Assembly: GCA_018669975.1 (NCBI GenBank)
Contig: JABHSK010000009.1
Span: 100,710 to 164,709, forward strand
Source: Candidatus Parcubacteria bacterium
GTDB lineage: Bacteria > Patescibacteria > ABY1 > UBA1558 > GWA2-36-10
Length of the DNA stretch: 64,000 nt
Reading direction: 5' to 3'
The position numbers and the translations under genes were made by a program. The notes under the pieces were generated by a model. That model did no database searches. It was not told the origin of the DNA and worked only from the letters and a program-made list of their open reading frames with translations. Positions 9,701-18,916 of the stretch are shown in pieces (the first letter of the stretch is position 1; each line of letters starts with the position of its first letter).

Positions 9701-10666
9701 CCACTCTGGTTTAATCTTGTTAACAACCAAGCTTTTAACTAGTCTTGATCGACGAACAAGTTTCTTTTGTTTGGAAAGGATAGCTGTTTCTATTTCTTCT
9801 TCTAAATTGTCGTACAACTCTTTAAGATTGACCTTGCTCAATAAATCTCTAATCGCTTCTGCACCAATACCAGCTTCAAATACATGGCCATAACGCAAAG
9901 ATAGTTCTTGATATTTTGTTTCCGAAATAATTTGTAGTTCTTTAAGTTCTTTAAGTTCTTTAAGAGCTATATCAGCAGCCTCTTCTAGAGTTTTAACCTT
10001 GTCTATCTTGGCTACATTAAGAACCATTAACTCCTGTTCAATATCTTTTTCAACCTTTCCTTTTGGTTGACCATCTGCAATCATCTTATCACGACGATTA
10101 TTTATCTCTTGTGTTCTTTGATTAAACTCATTATCAATTTGTTTACGTTTGCTCTTGAGCTCTGTCTTGATCTGCTCCATAGTTTCCTGACGAGCTGGAT
10201 TGTCAACTTTGGTTACAACAAAAGAAGCAAAGTAAATAACTTTTTCTAAATTCTGAATACTCAAATCTAAAACCAAACCAATCTTTGATGGAATACCACG
10301 CAAAAACCAAATATGTGATACTGGAGCAGCTAAATCAATATGACCCATACGTTCACGACGCACAATGGCTCTGGTAACTTCTACACCACATTTATCACAA
10401 ACAATACCCTTGTAACGGATGCGTTTATATTTACCGCAATAACATTCCCAATCTTTGGTCGGTCCAAAAATCTTTTCGCAAAACAAACCATCTTTTTCGG
10501 GTTTTTGTGTCCGATAATTAATTGTTTCTGGTTTTACTACTTCGCCAAAAGACCAGTCATGTATGTCTTCTGGTGAGGCTAATCTTAACTTAATGGCATC
10601 AAATTCCAGCACAGTAGTTTTCTCTGCTGCCATGAAAGTTGTTTTTGTTGAAGAAGGAGTAGGCAT
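6782..10666 (-). CDS. rpoC: DNA-directed RNA polymerase subunit beta'
   Basis: This is the 1294-residue catalytic largest subunit of RNA polymerase. It has the N-terminal zinc ribbon (CYCGKYKRIRYKGIVCDKCG, about residues 74-94), the invariant active-site motif NADFDGD near residue 545 whose aspartates bind Mg2+, and the second zinc site CKSIRGTCQKC near 945. The C-terminal region LLGITKASLTSDSFLSAASF is conserved. It follows rpoB with 23 bases between them and has no clear SD. Both ends look intact, and no intein or insertion is visible. Confidence 0.98.
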   Translation of the reverse strand: MPTPSSTKTTFMAAEKTTVLEFDAIKLRLASPEDIHDWSFGEVVKPETINYRTQKPEKDGLFCEKIFGPTKDWECYCGKYKRIRYKGIVCDKCGVEVTRAIVRRERMGHIDLAAPVSHIWFLRGIPSKIGLVLDLSIQNLEKVIYFASFVVTKVDNPARQETMEQIKTELKSKRKQIDNEFNQRTQEINNRRDKMIADGQPKGKVEKDIEQELMVLNVAKIDKVKTLEEAADIALKELKELKELQIISETKYQELSLRYGHVFEAGIGAEAIRDLLSKVNLKELYDNLEEEIETAILSKQKKLVRRSRLVKSLVVNKIKPEWMIMTAIPVIPPDLRPMVQLDGGRFASSDLNDLYRRVINRNNRLKRLKDLNAPEVIQRNEKRMLQEAVDALIDNNARHGKTVTASTGQKRTLKSIADMLKGKQGRFRQNLLGKRVDYSGRSVIVIGPHLKLNQCGLPKTMALELFKPFVISRLIKDELVHNVRSANRYIEAGHQEVWAILEEVVKGAHVMLNRAPTLHRLGIQAFQPVLIEGKAIHLHPLVCSAFNADFDGDQMAVHVPLTEDGKKEAAEIMLSSKNLLKPATGEPVAIPSQDMVWGGYYLTFIKEGVKASKAFSDEDEAEKAFNLGIIGLQDPIKVRVERAGENVIETSIGRILLNKILPAKMDYVNKLLDKKGLKDIIADSFRLFPHEETVKLLDNIKNITFKYITASGLSWGMDDIPKLNIKEDLIKEAEKKIEAIKEQYNDGLLTNKERYVKVIEVWTEIKNRITEHGAGIMAPDNSISTIINSGARGSMSQMIQIMGMKGLVINPAGEIIELPVKANFQEGLDVLEYFISTHGTRKGLSDTALRTASAGYLTRRLVDVSQDMVVLETDCKDDEGLILTKEESEKVNEPLFGRVVGRVLAEGIKDKKDKIVVKKGTLITKEVSEQIKDADPEQIRVRAVLTCKSIRGTCQKCYGYDLGHNRLVEMGAAVGVVAAQSIGEPGTQLTMRTFHMGGVAGGDITQGLPRVEELFEARPPKKKAILAPLAGIVSIDDDNKLVSKDPRIIKVKPQGSRIETYDLNKKIEIKVKDGKEIEADQVLFVEDGKEVRTKLNGLVKLTDKEIKVVSQETETQEVIIPAGYNLWIKNKDIVIEGQQITEGSIDLHELFSLQGKLAVQEYIIKEIKNIYSSQGQNLNDKHVELIVKQMFSRLLVKDVGDADLLPGEIITSTQFREANAKVKAKGKKAKGEVLLLGITKASLTSDSFLSAASFQETARVLIDAAITGKVDHLRGLKENVIIGRKIPAGTGFKG

Positions 10667-10689
10667 ATATTTATAGTAATATTATTTAT

Positions 10690-13600
10690 TTACTCGTTGG
10701 ACTCTTCAGCGTCCCCTTTGTCAGAATCGCTGGTTATAATTGGTGCTTCTTTCTTGAGAACGTCTTCTATTTTTTTATCAACGTGTTCAATTTTTCTTTC
10801 TCTTTCACCAATCAATTCAACTTCCAGGCCTAGACCTTTTAACTCTCTAACTAGGACGTTAAATGATTCTGGTATATTTAACCTATTAATTGACTCACCT
10901 TTAATAATGGCTTCGTAAGCCTTAGAACGACCTGGTACATCATCAGATTTAATAGTGATCATCTCTTGCAGAGTGCTAGCTGCGCCATAGGCTTCCAATG
11001 CCCAAACTTCCATCTCACCAAATCTCTGTCCACCAAATTGAGCTTTACCACCCAAAGGTTGTTGAGTAACCAAGGAATAAGGACCAATAGAACGTTGATG
11101 TATTTTATCTTCAACCAAATGATTCAATTTCAACATATAGGCTACACCAACGGTAGTCTTGTTATCAAATGGTTTACCAGCACGACCATCATACAATTGT
11201 AGTTTTCCATCTTCTGGCCAGCCAGCTTTCTTGAGTTCCTTACGGATGGTTTCTTCTGACACACCATTTAGGGCTGGACTAGCAACTTTATAATCCAATG
11301 TTCTGGCAGCTAGACCTAAATGAGTTTCCAATAATTGCCCTAGGTTCATACGAGAAATAACACCTAGAGGATTCAAGATAATATCTACTGGTGTACCGTC
11401 GGCTAAGAATGGCATGTCAGCCTCTGGAACAACTCGGGAAATAACACCTTTATTTCCATGACGTCCGGCCATCTTATCGCCAACTTGTATTTTTCTCAAT
11501 TGGGCTATAGTAATTTGAATTGTCTTAATGACACCGGCTGGTAGCTTATCACCCTTATCGCGAGAAAATACTTTAATATCAATAACCCTACCTCTTTCAC
11601 CGTGTTTTAAATACAGGGAAGTGTCTCTAACATCTTTAGCTTTTTCACCAAAGATAGCTCTAAGCAGTTTTTCTTCAGCAGATAATTCAGTCTCACCCTT
11701 TGGTGTAATCTTACCGACTAAAATGTCTCCAGAGGAAACATTAGCTCCAATTCTAACTACACCCTCTCTATCTAAATCTTTTAATTTTTCTTCACTGACA
11801 TTTGGTATGTCTCTAGTGATTACTTCTGGCCCCAGTTTAGTATCACGAACATCAATAGAATAATCTTCGATACTAACTGAAGTATAATTATCATTCTTTA
11901 CAACTCGCTCGGAAACCAAGATGGCATCTTCATAATTACCACCATCCCAAGTCATATAAGCTACCAACATGTTTTGACCAAGCGCTAGCTCTCCTTGATC
12001 GGTAGCAGCACCATCAGCCAATACATCACCCTTTTTTACTTTTTGTCCCTTATCAACTATTGGGTGCTGGTTCATACTAGTAGAGGTATTTGAACGAGCA
12101 AACTTATTTAAATTATAAGTTGTAGTAACTTTATCTTTGTTGGTTACCTCAATAACCCGACTGTCTACTCTAGTAATCTCGCCAGCCTCCTTAACTATTA
12201 AAGCTTGACCAGAGTCAATGGCAGCCTTGGCTTCTACGCCAGTGCCCACAATAGGCGCCTGTGGCCTAATCAGAGAAACTGCTTGTCGTTGCATGTTTGT
12301 TCCCATCAACGCTCGAACAGCATCATCGTGTTCCAAAAATGGAATAAGTGATGTGGCAATACTGATAATCTGATTTGGTGCGACGTCTAACAAATCAATA
12401 TTTTCTACCTTTTCATAGGTAGGCTCACCCTTAATTCTAATTTCAGCATAACTATTTATGAAGTGACCATTTTCATCAATCTTAGTAGTAGCAGGAGAGG
12501 TATTATACCTTTCTTCTTCAAAGGCATCCATATAAACAATCTCATTGGTTACCACTGGTTTAATGGGCACTGTTTCTATTTTTTTATTCTTAGCAATCTC
12601 CTTGGCCAAGGTAGCAGTGATAGTGTCTCCGGCAACTACAATAATCTTGCCGCTGGCATCCTTGATATCCTCTCTAGCAATTTTATCAGTAGTTATTTTT
12701 ACTTCGTTCTCTACATCGTGTAATACCTTTTTAAATGGAGTCTCAATAAAACCAAAATCGTTAACTTTGGCATAAGCGGCCAAGTGTCCAACTAGACCAA
12801 TATTTGGACCCTCTGGAGTAGCAATCGGACAAATTCTACCGTAATGAGTACGATGTACATCACGAACCTCAAAACCAGCTCTTTCGCGAGATAGACCACC
12901 AGGACCCATGGCTGACAAACGACGTTTGTGTTCTAATTCAGCCAAAGGATTAACCTGGTCCATGAATTGTGATAATTGAGAACTCATGAAGAATTCTTTA
13001 ATCACACCAATAACCGGCCTAGAATTAATCAACTGATTTGGATTTAAGGCATTAATATCCAATGTGCTCATCCTGTCCTTGATAATTCTTTCCATACGAG
13101 CCAAACCAATGCGGAATCTATTTTGGACCAACTCACCAATAGCTCTAACTCTTCTGTTTCCTAGGTGATCAATATCGTCAGCGTTGTCCTGTGTTAGGTT
13201 GAGTTTAATAATTTCTTTAATAACTAAAATCAAATCCTCTTTTCTAAGGATTCTTGTTTTTTTGTTATTTGGCAGATCCAAACTAAAACGAGCGTTTATT
13301 TTATATCTACCAACTCTACCAAAATCATATCGATCAAAATCGAAAAACATGGAGTGGATTAAACTACGAGCATTATCAGTGGTGGCCAAGTCTCCTGGTC
13401 TAATACGACGATAAACCTCTTTAAGTCCTTCTGCTTCATTTTTAGAAGTATCTTTCTCTAAGGTATTTTTTATAAAACTAACCTCAGGATGTGTATCTAC
13501 ATCCTTAAATAGTCCCATTATTTCTTCATCTGTAAAATAACCAAAAGCTCTAAGTAAGGCTGTAATAGGTAGCTTTCTCTTTCGGTCTATTTTTACATAT

Positions 13601-14127
13601 ATAATATTATTGAGGTCTGTTTCTATTTCTAACCAAGCACCACGATTTGGAATAATCTTAGCACCATAGTGTTTTCTACCACGTAGAATTTCTGAAGTAA
13701 AAAATACACCAGCACTACGAATCAACTGAGAAACAACCACTCTCTCTACTCCATTGATAATAAAAGTACCGCGATCAGTCATTAGTGGAAAATCCCCTAG
13801 GTACACCTCTTGCTCTTTTACCTCGTTACTCCTCTTGTTTACCAAGCGGACATTTACTCTGAGTGGAGCCTCATAGGTAACGTTTTTATTTTTGGCAGTA
13901 ACCTCATCAAACTTTGGTTCATCCAAATAATAATCTAGAAAATAAAGTTCTAGATCACGACCAATAAAATCTTTAATTGGGGAGATTTCGTCAAAAAGTT
14001 CCTTTAGACCTTCGGAAAAAAACCAATCATTGGATTTTTTCTGCACTTCAATTAAGTCGGTCAAAGGAATAGCCTCTCGTAACGTGGTGAAATACTTACG
14101 AGATACGGAAGTTTTTACTTGGGGCAT
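10690..14127 (-). CDS. rpoB: DNA-directed RNA polymerase subunit beta
   Basis: The 1145-residue beta subunit carries the family blocks that frame the rifampicin region (SQLSQFMDQVNPLAELEHKR), MPFLADGTPVDIILNPLGV, and the C-terminal GGKAQFGGQRFGEMEVWALE. It forms the catalytic cleft with beta'. The gene is first in the rpoBC operon and is preceded by a leader of about 170-260 bases with two promoters. No ribosomal protein genes rplL/rplJ lie upstream, unlike the common bacterial order. In the rifampicin region the protein reads SQLSQFMDQ, as in sensitive bacteria. Confidence 0.98.
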   Translation of the reverse strand: MPQVKTSVSRKYFTTLREAIPLTDLIEVQKKSNDWFFSEGLKELFDEISPIKDFIGRDLELYFLDYYLDEPKFDEVTAKNKNVTYEAPLRVNVRLVNKRSNEVKEQEVYLGDFPLMTDRGTFIINGVERVVVSQLIRSAGVFFTSEILRGRKHYGAKIIPNRGAWLEIETDLNNIIYVKIDRKRKLPITALLRAFGYFTDEEIMGLFKDVDTHPEVSFIKNTLEKDTSKNEAEGLKEVYRRIRPGDLATTDNARSLIHSMFFDFDRYDFGRVGRYKINARFSLDLPNNKKTRILRKEDLILVIKEIIKLNLTQDNADDIDHLGNRRVRAIGELVQNRFRIGLARMERIIKDRMSTLDINALNPNQLINSRPVIGVIKEFFMSSQLSQFMDQVNPLAELEHKRRLSAMGPGGLSRERAGFEVRDVHRTHYGRICPIATPEGPNIGLVGHLAAYAKVNDFGFIETPFKKVLHDVENEVKITTDKIAREDIKDASGKIIVVAGDTITATLAKEIAKNKKIETVPIKPVVTNEIVYMDAFEEERYNTSPATTKIDENGHFINSYAEIRIKGEPTYEKVENIDLLDVAPNQIISIATSLIPFLEHDDAVRALMGTNMQRQAVSLIRPQAPIVGTGVEAKAAIDSGQALIVKEAGEITRVDSRVIEVTNKDKVTTTYNLNKFARSNTSTSMNQHPIVDKGQKVKKGDVLADGAATDQGELALGQNMLVAYMTWDGGNYEDAILVSERVVKNDNYTSVSIEDYSIDVRDTKLGPEVITRDIPNVSEEKLKDLDREGVVRIGANVSSGDILVGKITPKGETELSAEEKLLRAIFGEKAKDVRDTSLYLKHGERGRVIDIKVFSRDKGDKLPAGVIKTIQITIAQLRKIQVGDKMAGRHGNKGVISRVVPEADMPFLADGTPVDIILNPLGVISRMNLGQLLETHLGLAARTLDYKVASPALNGVSEETIRKELKKAGWPEDGKLQLYDGRAGKPFDNKTTVGVAYMLKLNHLVEDKIHQRSIGPYSLVTQQPLGGKAQFGGQRFGEMEVWALEAYGAASTLQEMITIKSDDVPGRSKAYEAIIKGESINRLNIPESFNVLVRELKGLGLEVELIGERERKIEHVDKKIEDVLKKEAPIITSDSDKGDAEESNE

Positions 14128-14297
14128 AGCAATTTTGCTAATTATTTAAATTAGCCGCTAAGTGCGGACTTGATTATATCAAACAAATATAAAATTAAAA
14201 TAAGGGCGCAAAAAAATAAACTCACCCAGTCTTAGGGTCAGTTCTCAGTTCTTTTTATAGGTTAAAATAGGTCGCTCGGCAAAATTTGCATGACTAA

Positions 14298-14326
14298 ATG
14301 CTACCAAAATTTTAGTCCTTTGTCAA
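14298..14326 (-). promoter_or_regulatory. rpoBC promoter P1 (proximal)
   Basis: On the minus strand TTGACA (14321-14326) and TAGCAT (14298-14303) are separated by 17 bases. The start would lie about 165 bases before rpoB. The region 14128-14545 has no gene; it holds this promoter, a second one farther out and a GAACTGA direct repeat. Confidence 0.65.
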
Positions 14327-14396
14327 GGACTTTGACGCTTTTTAGAAAATTCTTGTTAAAAAATTACTATTTTTGTCTAATATTAGCCAAATTTAT

Positions 14397-14424
14397 GCTA
14401 TATACATTTTAAAAAAAATGTCAA
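14397..14424 (-). promoter_or_regulatory. rpoBC promoter P2 (distal)
   Basis: On the minus strand TTGACA (14419-14424) is followed after 16 bases by TATAGC (14397-14402). It would give a leader of about 260 bases for rpoB. Confidence 0.55.
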
Positions 14425-14545
14425 ATTTTTACTCACTTTGCTTTGTTTAAGCTAGAAATATACACAAATTTAAGTGTTTACCTACACCTTATCCACAGTT
14501 ATGAATAAAATATATGTATTAAGTGCCTTTTTTAGCTAATTTTAG

Positions 14546-15175
14546 CTAAAAATCATCCTGGGTAAAACCTAATTTCCAAATACCTCTTTCAGGAGTACCA
14601 TCCCAAACAAAACGACCACAGTTATCTCCATTAGCCCCATCTATCAATCCATCAACCACTGTCAAATAAGTCACACCTTGTATATATAGACTAGCACTAT
14701 GATATGGATTACCAATCATGCAACCATTACTATCATAGCTTTGCGCATCTCCATCATTATCATACTCATAACTAAGTTCAAAACTTCCCGCAAAGTTAGA
14801 AAAATCGGTATTATTAGCAAACCAATCTATGGTTGGTTCGGCGTTATTACTACAACCACCCACCAAACTACAACTACCGGATCCCCTTGGATATTCACCA
14901 CCCTCGCAAAACAGAGCACTCACACCATTACTTGGATCATGAAATTCATCCTGAATCTCACACTCGGACATCCAGTGATTACCATAGTCCCCCATCCAAA
15001 CACGCAAGGCTAAAGCGAGTTGTTTTATTTCACTACCATTCTTAGCAGCTCGAGCCTTGTCTACACCCCCACGAAGCTGAGCTACAGCTATGGTAGATAA
15101 AATACCAATAATAGCAATTACCACTAATAACTCCATCAAAGTAAACCCTCCTTGTTGTTTGTTTTTTCCAAACAT
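14546..15175 (-). CDS. Type II secretion/type IV pilus pseudopilin
   Basis: The 209-residue protein begins with a type III prepilin signal: a short basic leader, then GG|FTLMELLVVIAIIGILSTIA with Glu at position +5 after the cleavage site. This is the N-methylation motif cut by PilD-type prepilin peptidase; the hydrophobic helix then packs into a pilus or pseudopilus. The C-terminal globular part has several cysteines and looks GspG/PilA-like. It is 9 bases after the MurE-like gene. No pilus assembly ATPase is visible nearby, so the machine it serves is elsewhere. Confidence 0.88.
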   Translation of the reverse strand: MFGKNKQQGGFTLMELLVVIAIIGILSTIAVAQLRGGVDKARAAKNGSEIKQLALALRVWMGDYGNHWMSECEIQDEFHDPSNGVSALFCEGGEYPRGSGSCSLVGGCSNNAEPTIDWFANNTDFSNFAGSFELSYEYDNDGDAQSYDSNGCMIGNPYHSASLYIQGVTYLTVVDGLIDGANGDNCGRFVWDGTPERGIWKLGFTQDDF

Positions 15176-15184
15176 TCTGTCTGG

Positions 15185-16480
15185 TTATTTATTTTGTAAA
15201 TATTTTCTAACTACTTGCCTATCATCATGTGGAATCATCTCACCTGCCTGGCTGCATATAAATTGCTCTGCTCCTTTTCCAGTAATCAACACCAAATCAT
15301 TTGCCTGAGCTAATTCTATAGCCTTTTTAATTCCATCTTGTCTGTCTAATATCTCAAATAAATTTTTGTTCTTTTGTTTTCCAGCTTCTACTGCACCTTT
15401 GGTTACATAATTTATTATTTCCATCGGATCATCATCGTAGGGATCTTCATTGGTGACAATGACAATGTCTGCCTCCTGCCCAGCTAGTTTGCCCATGATT
15501 GGCTGTCGAGCCTTATCCCTACCACCACCACAAGAACCTAGTACATGAATCAATTTCTTTTTAGAAATCTGACCTAAGGCTTGATATAGATTCTTCAGGC
15601 TCTCTGGCTCTGGTGCATAATCAACCATCACTTTAAAATTTTGCCCCTCTTCTATCCACTCCTGTCTACCTGGCACACCCCTCAATAAGCATTGTGAGGC
15701 TTTACTCAAATCAAAACCAAGTGCATCAACCGTGCTGATAGCTGCCAAAACATTATAAACATTAAAACGACCTAAAAAATTTGTCTTAATAGCTTGATCA
15801 TTAACTACAAAGTATAAATCACCACCATCCATATCAATGGAACGTGCTTGCCAGTCAGCTTCTTGGTCTATGCCATAAGTAAAAAATTTATCTACTTCAG
15901 TTTCTCGCAGGCGAGCGGTTTCCTTGTCATCAGCATTGCTAATGATGGTCTTGTTTATTTTTTTTCCTTTTATATTTTTACAACTACTCTTAGACAAATG
16001 CTTAAAAAGCCTCTCCTTACAATCTCGATATTTTTCAAAGCTGCCGTGTGCCTCTATATGCTCTGGTGTTAGATTAGTAAAAACCACCAGATCATAATTA
16101 ATGCCACTGTGTCTGTGTTGCTCTATCCCTTGGGAAGAGGTCTCCACAACAGCGTAGGTACAACCAGATTCTACCATTTGCCGTAATAATTTTTGAGTTT
16201 GAAAACGACCCAACATCGTCATTTTTTTGTTGTTGAGCCACTCTTTGTCATCCACCTTGAAATTAACCGTTGACGCAATACCTGTTTTCTCACCTAGACA
16301 TTCTAGATATTGAGAGATTAAATTAACAGTGGTGGTCTTACCATTGGTACCAGTGACACCAATAACTATCAACTCTTCGCTAGGACTAAAATAATACCAG
16401 GTTGCCAACTTGGCTAAAAACCAATGGTAAAAAAGCAGTAATGGTCTAGGTGTAAATTTTTTAATAATTTTTCTAAGCAT
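15185..16480 (-). CDS. Mur ligase family protein (MurE-like UDP-MurNAc-peptide synthetase)
   Basis: This is a Mur ligase: P-loop GVTGTNGKTTT near residue 43, central motif VVETSSQGI, and C-terminal VDYAPEPESLKNL. MurE adds the third residue of the peptidoglycan stem peptide. At 431 residues it is shorter than typical MurE (about 490), mainly at the N-terminus. The DNPR motif that selects meso-diaminopimelate is EDPY here, and the usual VDYAHTPD reads VDYAPEPE, so the amino acid added cannot be predicted. It overlaps the nucleotidyltransferase gene by 8 bases and follows a FemAB-like gene, consistent with a cell-wall operon. Confidence 0.85.
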   Translation of the reverse strand: MLRKIIKKFTPRPLLLFYHWFLAKLATWYYFSPSEELIVIGVTGTNGKTTTVNLISQYLECLGEKTGIASTVNFKVDDKEWLNNKKMTMLGRFQTQKLLRQMVESGCTYAVVETSSQGIEQHRHSGINYDLVVFTNLTPEHIEAHGSFEKYRDCKERLFKHLSKSSCKNIKGKKINKTIISNADDKETARLRETEVDKFFTYGIDQEADWQARSIDMDGGDLYFVVNDQAIKTNFLGRFNVYNVLAAISTVDALGFDLSKASQCLLRGVPGRQEWIEEGQNFKVMVDYAPEPESLKNLYQALGQISKKKLIHVLGSCGGGRDKARQPIMGKLAGQEADIVIVTNEDPYDDDPMEIINYVTKGAVEAGKQKNKNLFEILDRQDGIKKAIELAQANDLVLITGKGAEQFICSQAGEMIPHDDRQVVRKYLQNK

Positions 16481-17195
16481 TATTATTTAAATAATTTTCA
16501 ACCTTCTCAATATCCTCTGGTTTACCAAAATCAAGCCAATCACCTTTTAAATCCTTAACCTTAACTTTCCCTTGTTTGGCTAATAAATTTATAACATCTG
16601 TTAGTTCGTATTCACCACGTGGTGATATATCTATCTTGTCTAAATAATCAAAAACTTCAGTTGTAAATTTATATAAGCCTGTATTAATTAGGTTACCAAT
16701 ATGTTTCTCTGGTTTTTCAACAATCTTCTCTAGTAAACCCTTATCGTTAACCCGCAAAACTCCATAATTTTGTGGTTGTTGATGTGGTAAGCCAGCTACA
16801 TAACTATACTCATCATCTATATTAAAACTCTTAAGATCTTCAACTGAATACAGGTTGTCTCCATAAACTGATAAAAAGCTTTGCCCTTGTAATAAATCAC
16901 GTACACACTCTAAGGGACAAGCTGTACCATATCTATCCTCTCCTAAAATATCAAATTGATTAACCAAACTTATATTAAACTCCCCTTTATATTTAGCTAA
17001 AAACTGATCCATAAAATCTTTCTTGTAACCCACAACCATTATTACCTCCTCAAAACCTGCCTGCTTAAGATTGTTAAGTAGATAGTATAGAAAGGGTTTG
17101 CCATTGGTCTCAATTAAGTGTTTGGGCTTATCTTTGGAAAGGTGCAGCATACGGGAACCACGCCCCGCTGCTGAAATCAATACTTTTTTTATCAT
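16473..17195 (-). CDS. Sugar-phosphate nucleotidyltransferase
   Basis: The 240-residue protein has the nucleotidyltransferase signature near its start (ISAAGRGSRM ... DKPKHLIETNGKPFL), followed by VMVVGYKKDFM and VYGDNL; it belongs to the NTP_transferase (RmlA/GlmU-N-like) family that makes NDP-sugars from sugar-1-phosphates. The start at 17195 is chosen because this ATG overlaps the stop of the upstream FemAB gene (ATGA); a longer open frame begins at 17243 but would overlap that gene further. No left-handed beta-helix acetyltransferase domain follows. Substrate unknown. Confidence 0.82.
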   Translation of the reverse strand: MIKKVLISAAGRGSRMLHLSKDKPKHLIETNGKPFLYYLLNNLKQAGFEEVIMVVGYKKDFMDQFLAKYKGEFNISLVNQFDILGEDRYGTACPLECVRDLLQGQSFLSVYGDNLYSVEDLKSFNIDDEYSYVAGLPHQQPQNYGVLRVNDKGLLEKIVEKPEKHIGNLINTGLYKFTTEVFDYLDKIDISPRGEYELTDVINLLAKQGKVKVKDLKGDWLDFGKPEDIEKVENYLNNNA

Positions 17196-18202
17196 TGCGG
17201 TAATCTTCTTAGTTTTCTCATTAACGAATAAACACCATACCAACTTTTATCATATATAAAGTTGTGTGCTCCTGGTGATTTAATAACCCTACCACCAAAA
17301 CCTTTTTTAAATCTAGTGAAACCTGCCCAACCTACCTTGGATCCATCTTCAGGAGCAATGCCCCAAAAATCATAAATCTTATAACCCTGCTCCTTCGCCT
17401 GCTTAATAATTTCCCACTGTAATAGGTGCGGCGCCATATATTTTCTAGAATTATAATCAGAGGCGCCATGCAGGTAGGTAACCGCTGATCCAAATTTAAC
17501 CACAATATTAACAGCCACTACTTGCTCTGCAACTTTAGCTATACAAAGTTGTCCGACTTTATGTTTGAGTAAAATTTTCCATAGCAAACGATAGTGTGCG
17601 GCTGAGTGTGAATTGATTTGATTACGTTTGGCTGTTTGTCCAACTAAATCCAAGAAGTGTTTTATATCCTCCTCTTTGGTACTAAAACTAATTTCTACAC
17701 CCTTGCGCTTGGCTAGGGAAATATTATATCTAGTCTTAGCATGCATCTCGGCTAATAAATTTTTCAATTCTAACTCAAGATCTAGGATTAAAGTATCACG
17801 TGGTTGCAAATCATGACTCTTAATAAACTCTGGCAACAAGTACATTTGATTACTTGGTTCTAGTTTATAAAAAATCTCCTGTCTTTTTTTAGTATCAATA
17901 GTAACATCTCTAAGTTTAGATAATATCAATTGTAGCGCTTCCTGCCTCTGTCTGTCATCCAAGTCTGCAGAAAAAATTGGTCCTCTAGGAGAATATAAAT
18001 AACTCTTACCCAGTGGTAGTTGCATCTCATAGGCCAAACAAGTAGCTATGGTTATTTGTTTATCGACTATTGCTAACTGCCAATTTCTAAGCTCCCGCTG
18101 TTCCAAAAAATCCTGCCAAACACTAGACTGCAAAAAATTACCAGAAATGAATCTGGCTTTTAAAAAATCATCGTAATTATTTTTCTCTGCTATTAATTGC
18201 AT
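17192..18202 (-). CDS. FemAB-like peptidoglycan bridge transferase
   Basis: The 336-residue protein resembles FemA/FemB/FemX aminoacyltransferases: SSVWQDFLEQ near the N-terminus, LYSPRGPIF, LLAEMHAKTRYNISLAKRKG, and AVTYLHGASDYNSRKYMAPH followed by YDFWGIAPEDG. Such enzymes add amino acids from aminoacyl-tRNA to lipid-linked muropeptides. Two GNAT-like domains are expected. It begins directly after ruvA stops and overlaps the nucleotidyltransferase gene, so ruvA, femAB, nucleotidyltransferase, MurE-like and pilin genes probably form one transcript. Confidence 0.88.
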   Translation of the reverse strand: MQLIAEKNNYDDFLKARFISGNFLQSSVWQDFLEQRELRNWQLAIVDKQITIATCLAYEMQLPLGKSYLYSPRGPIFSADLDDRQRQEALQLILSKLRDVTIDTKKRQEIFYKLEPSNQMYLLPEFIKSHDLQPRDTLILDLELELKNLLAEMHAKTRYNISLAKRKGVEISFSTKEEDIKHFLDLVGQTAKRNQINSHSAAHYRLLWKILLKHKVGQLCIAKVAEQVVAVNIVVKFGSAVTYLHGASDYNSRKYMAPHLLQWEIIKQAKEQGYKIYDFWGIAPEDGSKVGWAGFTRFKKGFGGRVIKSPGAHNFIYDKSWYGVYSLMRKLRRLPQ

Positions 18203-18772
18203 TTATTTATTTACTAATTGTAGCGCCTGCTTAATACGTGTGGCTAAATCCGTTTCATCTTTTGGTAGATCCTTGATAATCTGCTGCGCTTCATTTTGTT
18301 TGTACCCCAAAGACACCAATGCGTTTACTACCTGTCTATCACTACTGGTCACCACAGATGCTTCAGATAAATCAACAATGAATTTCTCCTTAAGCTCTAC
18401 CACCAGGCGTTCAGCGGTTTTTTTACCAATTCCAGACACCTGCTGCAACACATCATAATCACCACTAGTGATGGCTCGCTTAAGCTCCTCAACCTCTGCC
18501 AACGCCAAAACATTAAGAGCGCTTTTTGGTCCCACTCCAGATACAGAAATAAGCTTCTTGAAAAAATCCAACTCCTCAAAATCGGCAAAGCCATAGAGAT
18601 CAAAGGCATCTTCTTTTATATATGAGTGTATAAAGTACTCTTGTTCTTTATCAATTTGAGCCTTTTCCAAATTTTTAGCACTCAAAAACACCTCATAACC
18701 AACCCCACTATTTAACAAAACAATGGATCGATTGGTTTTATTAATTGTCTGTCCTTTTATAAAAGCTATCAT
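18203..18772 (-). CDS. ruvA: Holliday junction branch migration protein RuvA
   Basis: RuvA (189 residues) binds four-way junctions and loads the RuvB motor. The N-terminal OB fold (MIAFIKGQTINKTNRSIVLL) is followed by two helix-hairpin-helix motifs (LISVSGVGPKSALNVL and LQQVSGIGKKTAERLV, about residues 70-125) and a C-terminal domain III (about 145-189). Length is normal. It is the first gene of the minus-strand cell-wall run; ruvB and ruvC are not in the window. Confidence 0.96.
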   Translation of the reverse strand: MIAFIKGQTINKTNRSIVLLNSGVGYEVFLSAKNLEKAQIDKEQEYFIHSYIKEDAFDLYGFADFEELDFFKKLISVSGVGPKSALNVLALAEVEELKRAITSGDYDVLQQVSGIGKKTAERLVVELKEKFIVDLSEASVVTSSDRQVVNALVSLGYKQNEAQQIIKDLPKDETDLATRIKQALQLVNK

Positions 18773-18821
18773 GGGCTTATTTTATCAGAATTTTCAGACA
18801 AATTCAATCACAAGCAAGTTA

Positions 18822-18850
18822 TTGACATTAGCGCTCCAATGTACTATATT
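18822..18850 (+). promoter_or_regulatory. Promoter of the membrane-protein gene at 18917
   Basis: TTGACA (18822-18827), 17-base spacer, TATATT (18845-18850). The start would lie about 60 bases before the GTG codon. Confidence 0.75.
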
Positions 18851-18916
18851 GGGTCATTGTGCGAGGTAAATTCCCTTATATCGCTATGAACCTTCAAAAC
18901 CCGAAAGGAGACTCAC

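Noticed and set aside
9900..9965. Short tandem repeats AGTTCTTTA in rpoC
   Set aside because: They encode a Leu/Lys/Glu coiled-coil repeat (KELKELKEL) in frame; ordinary coding low complexity.
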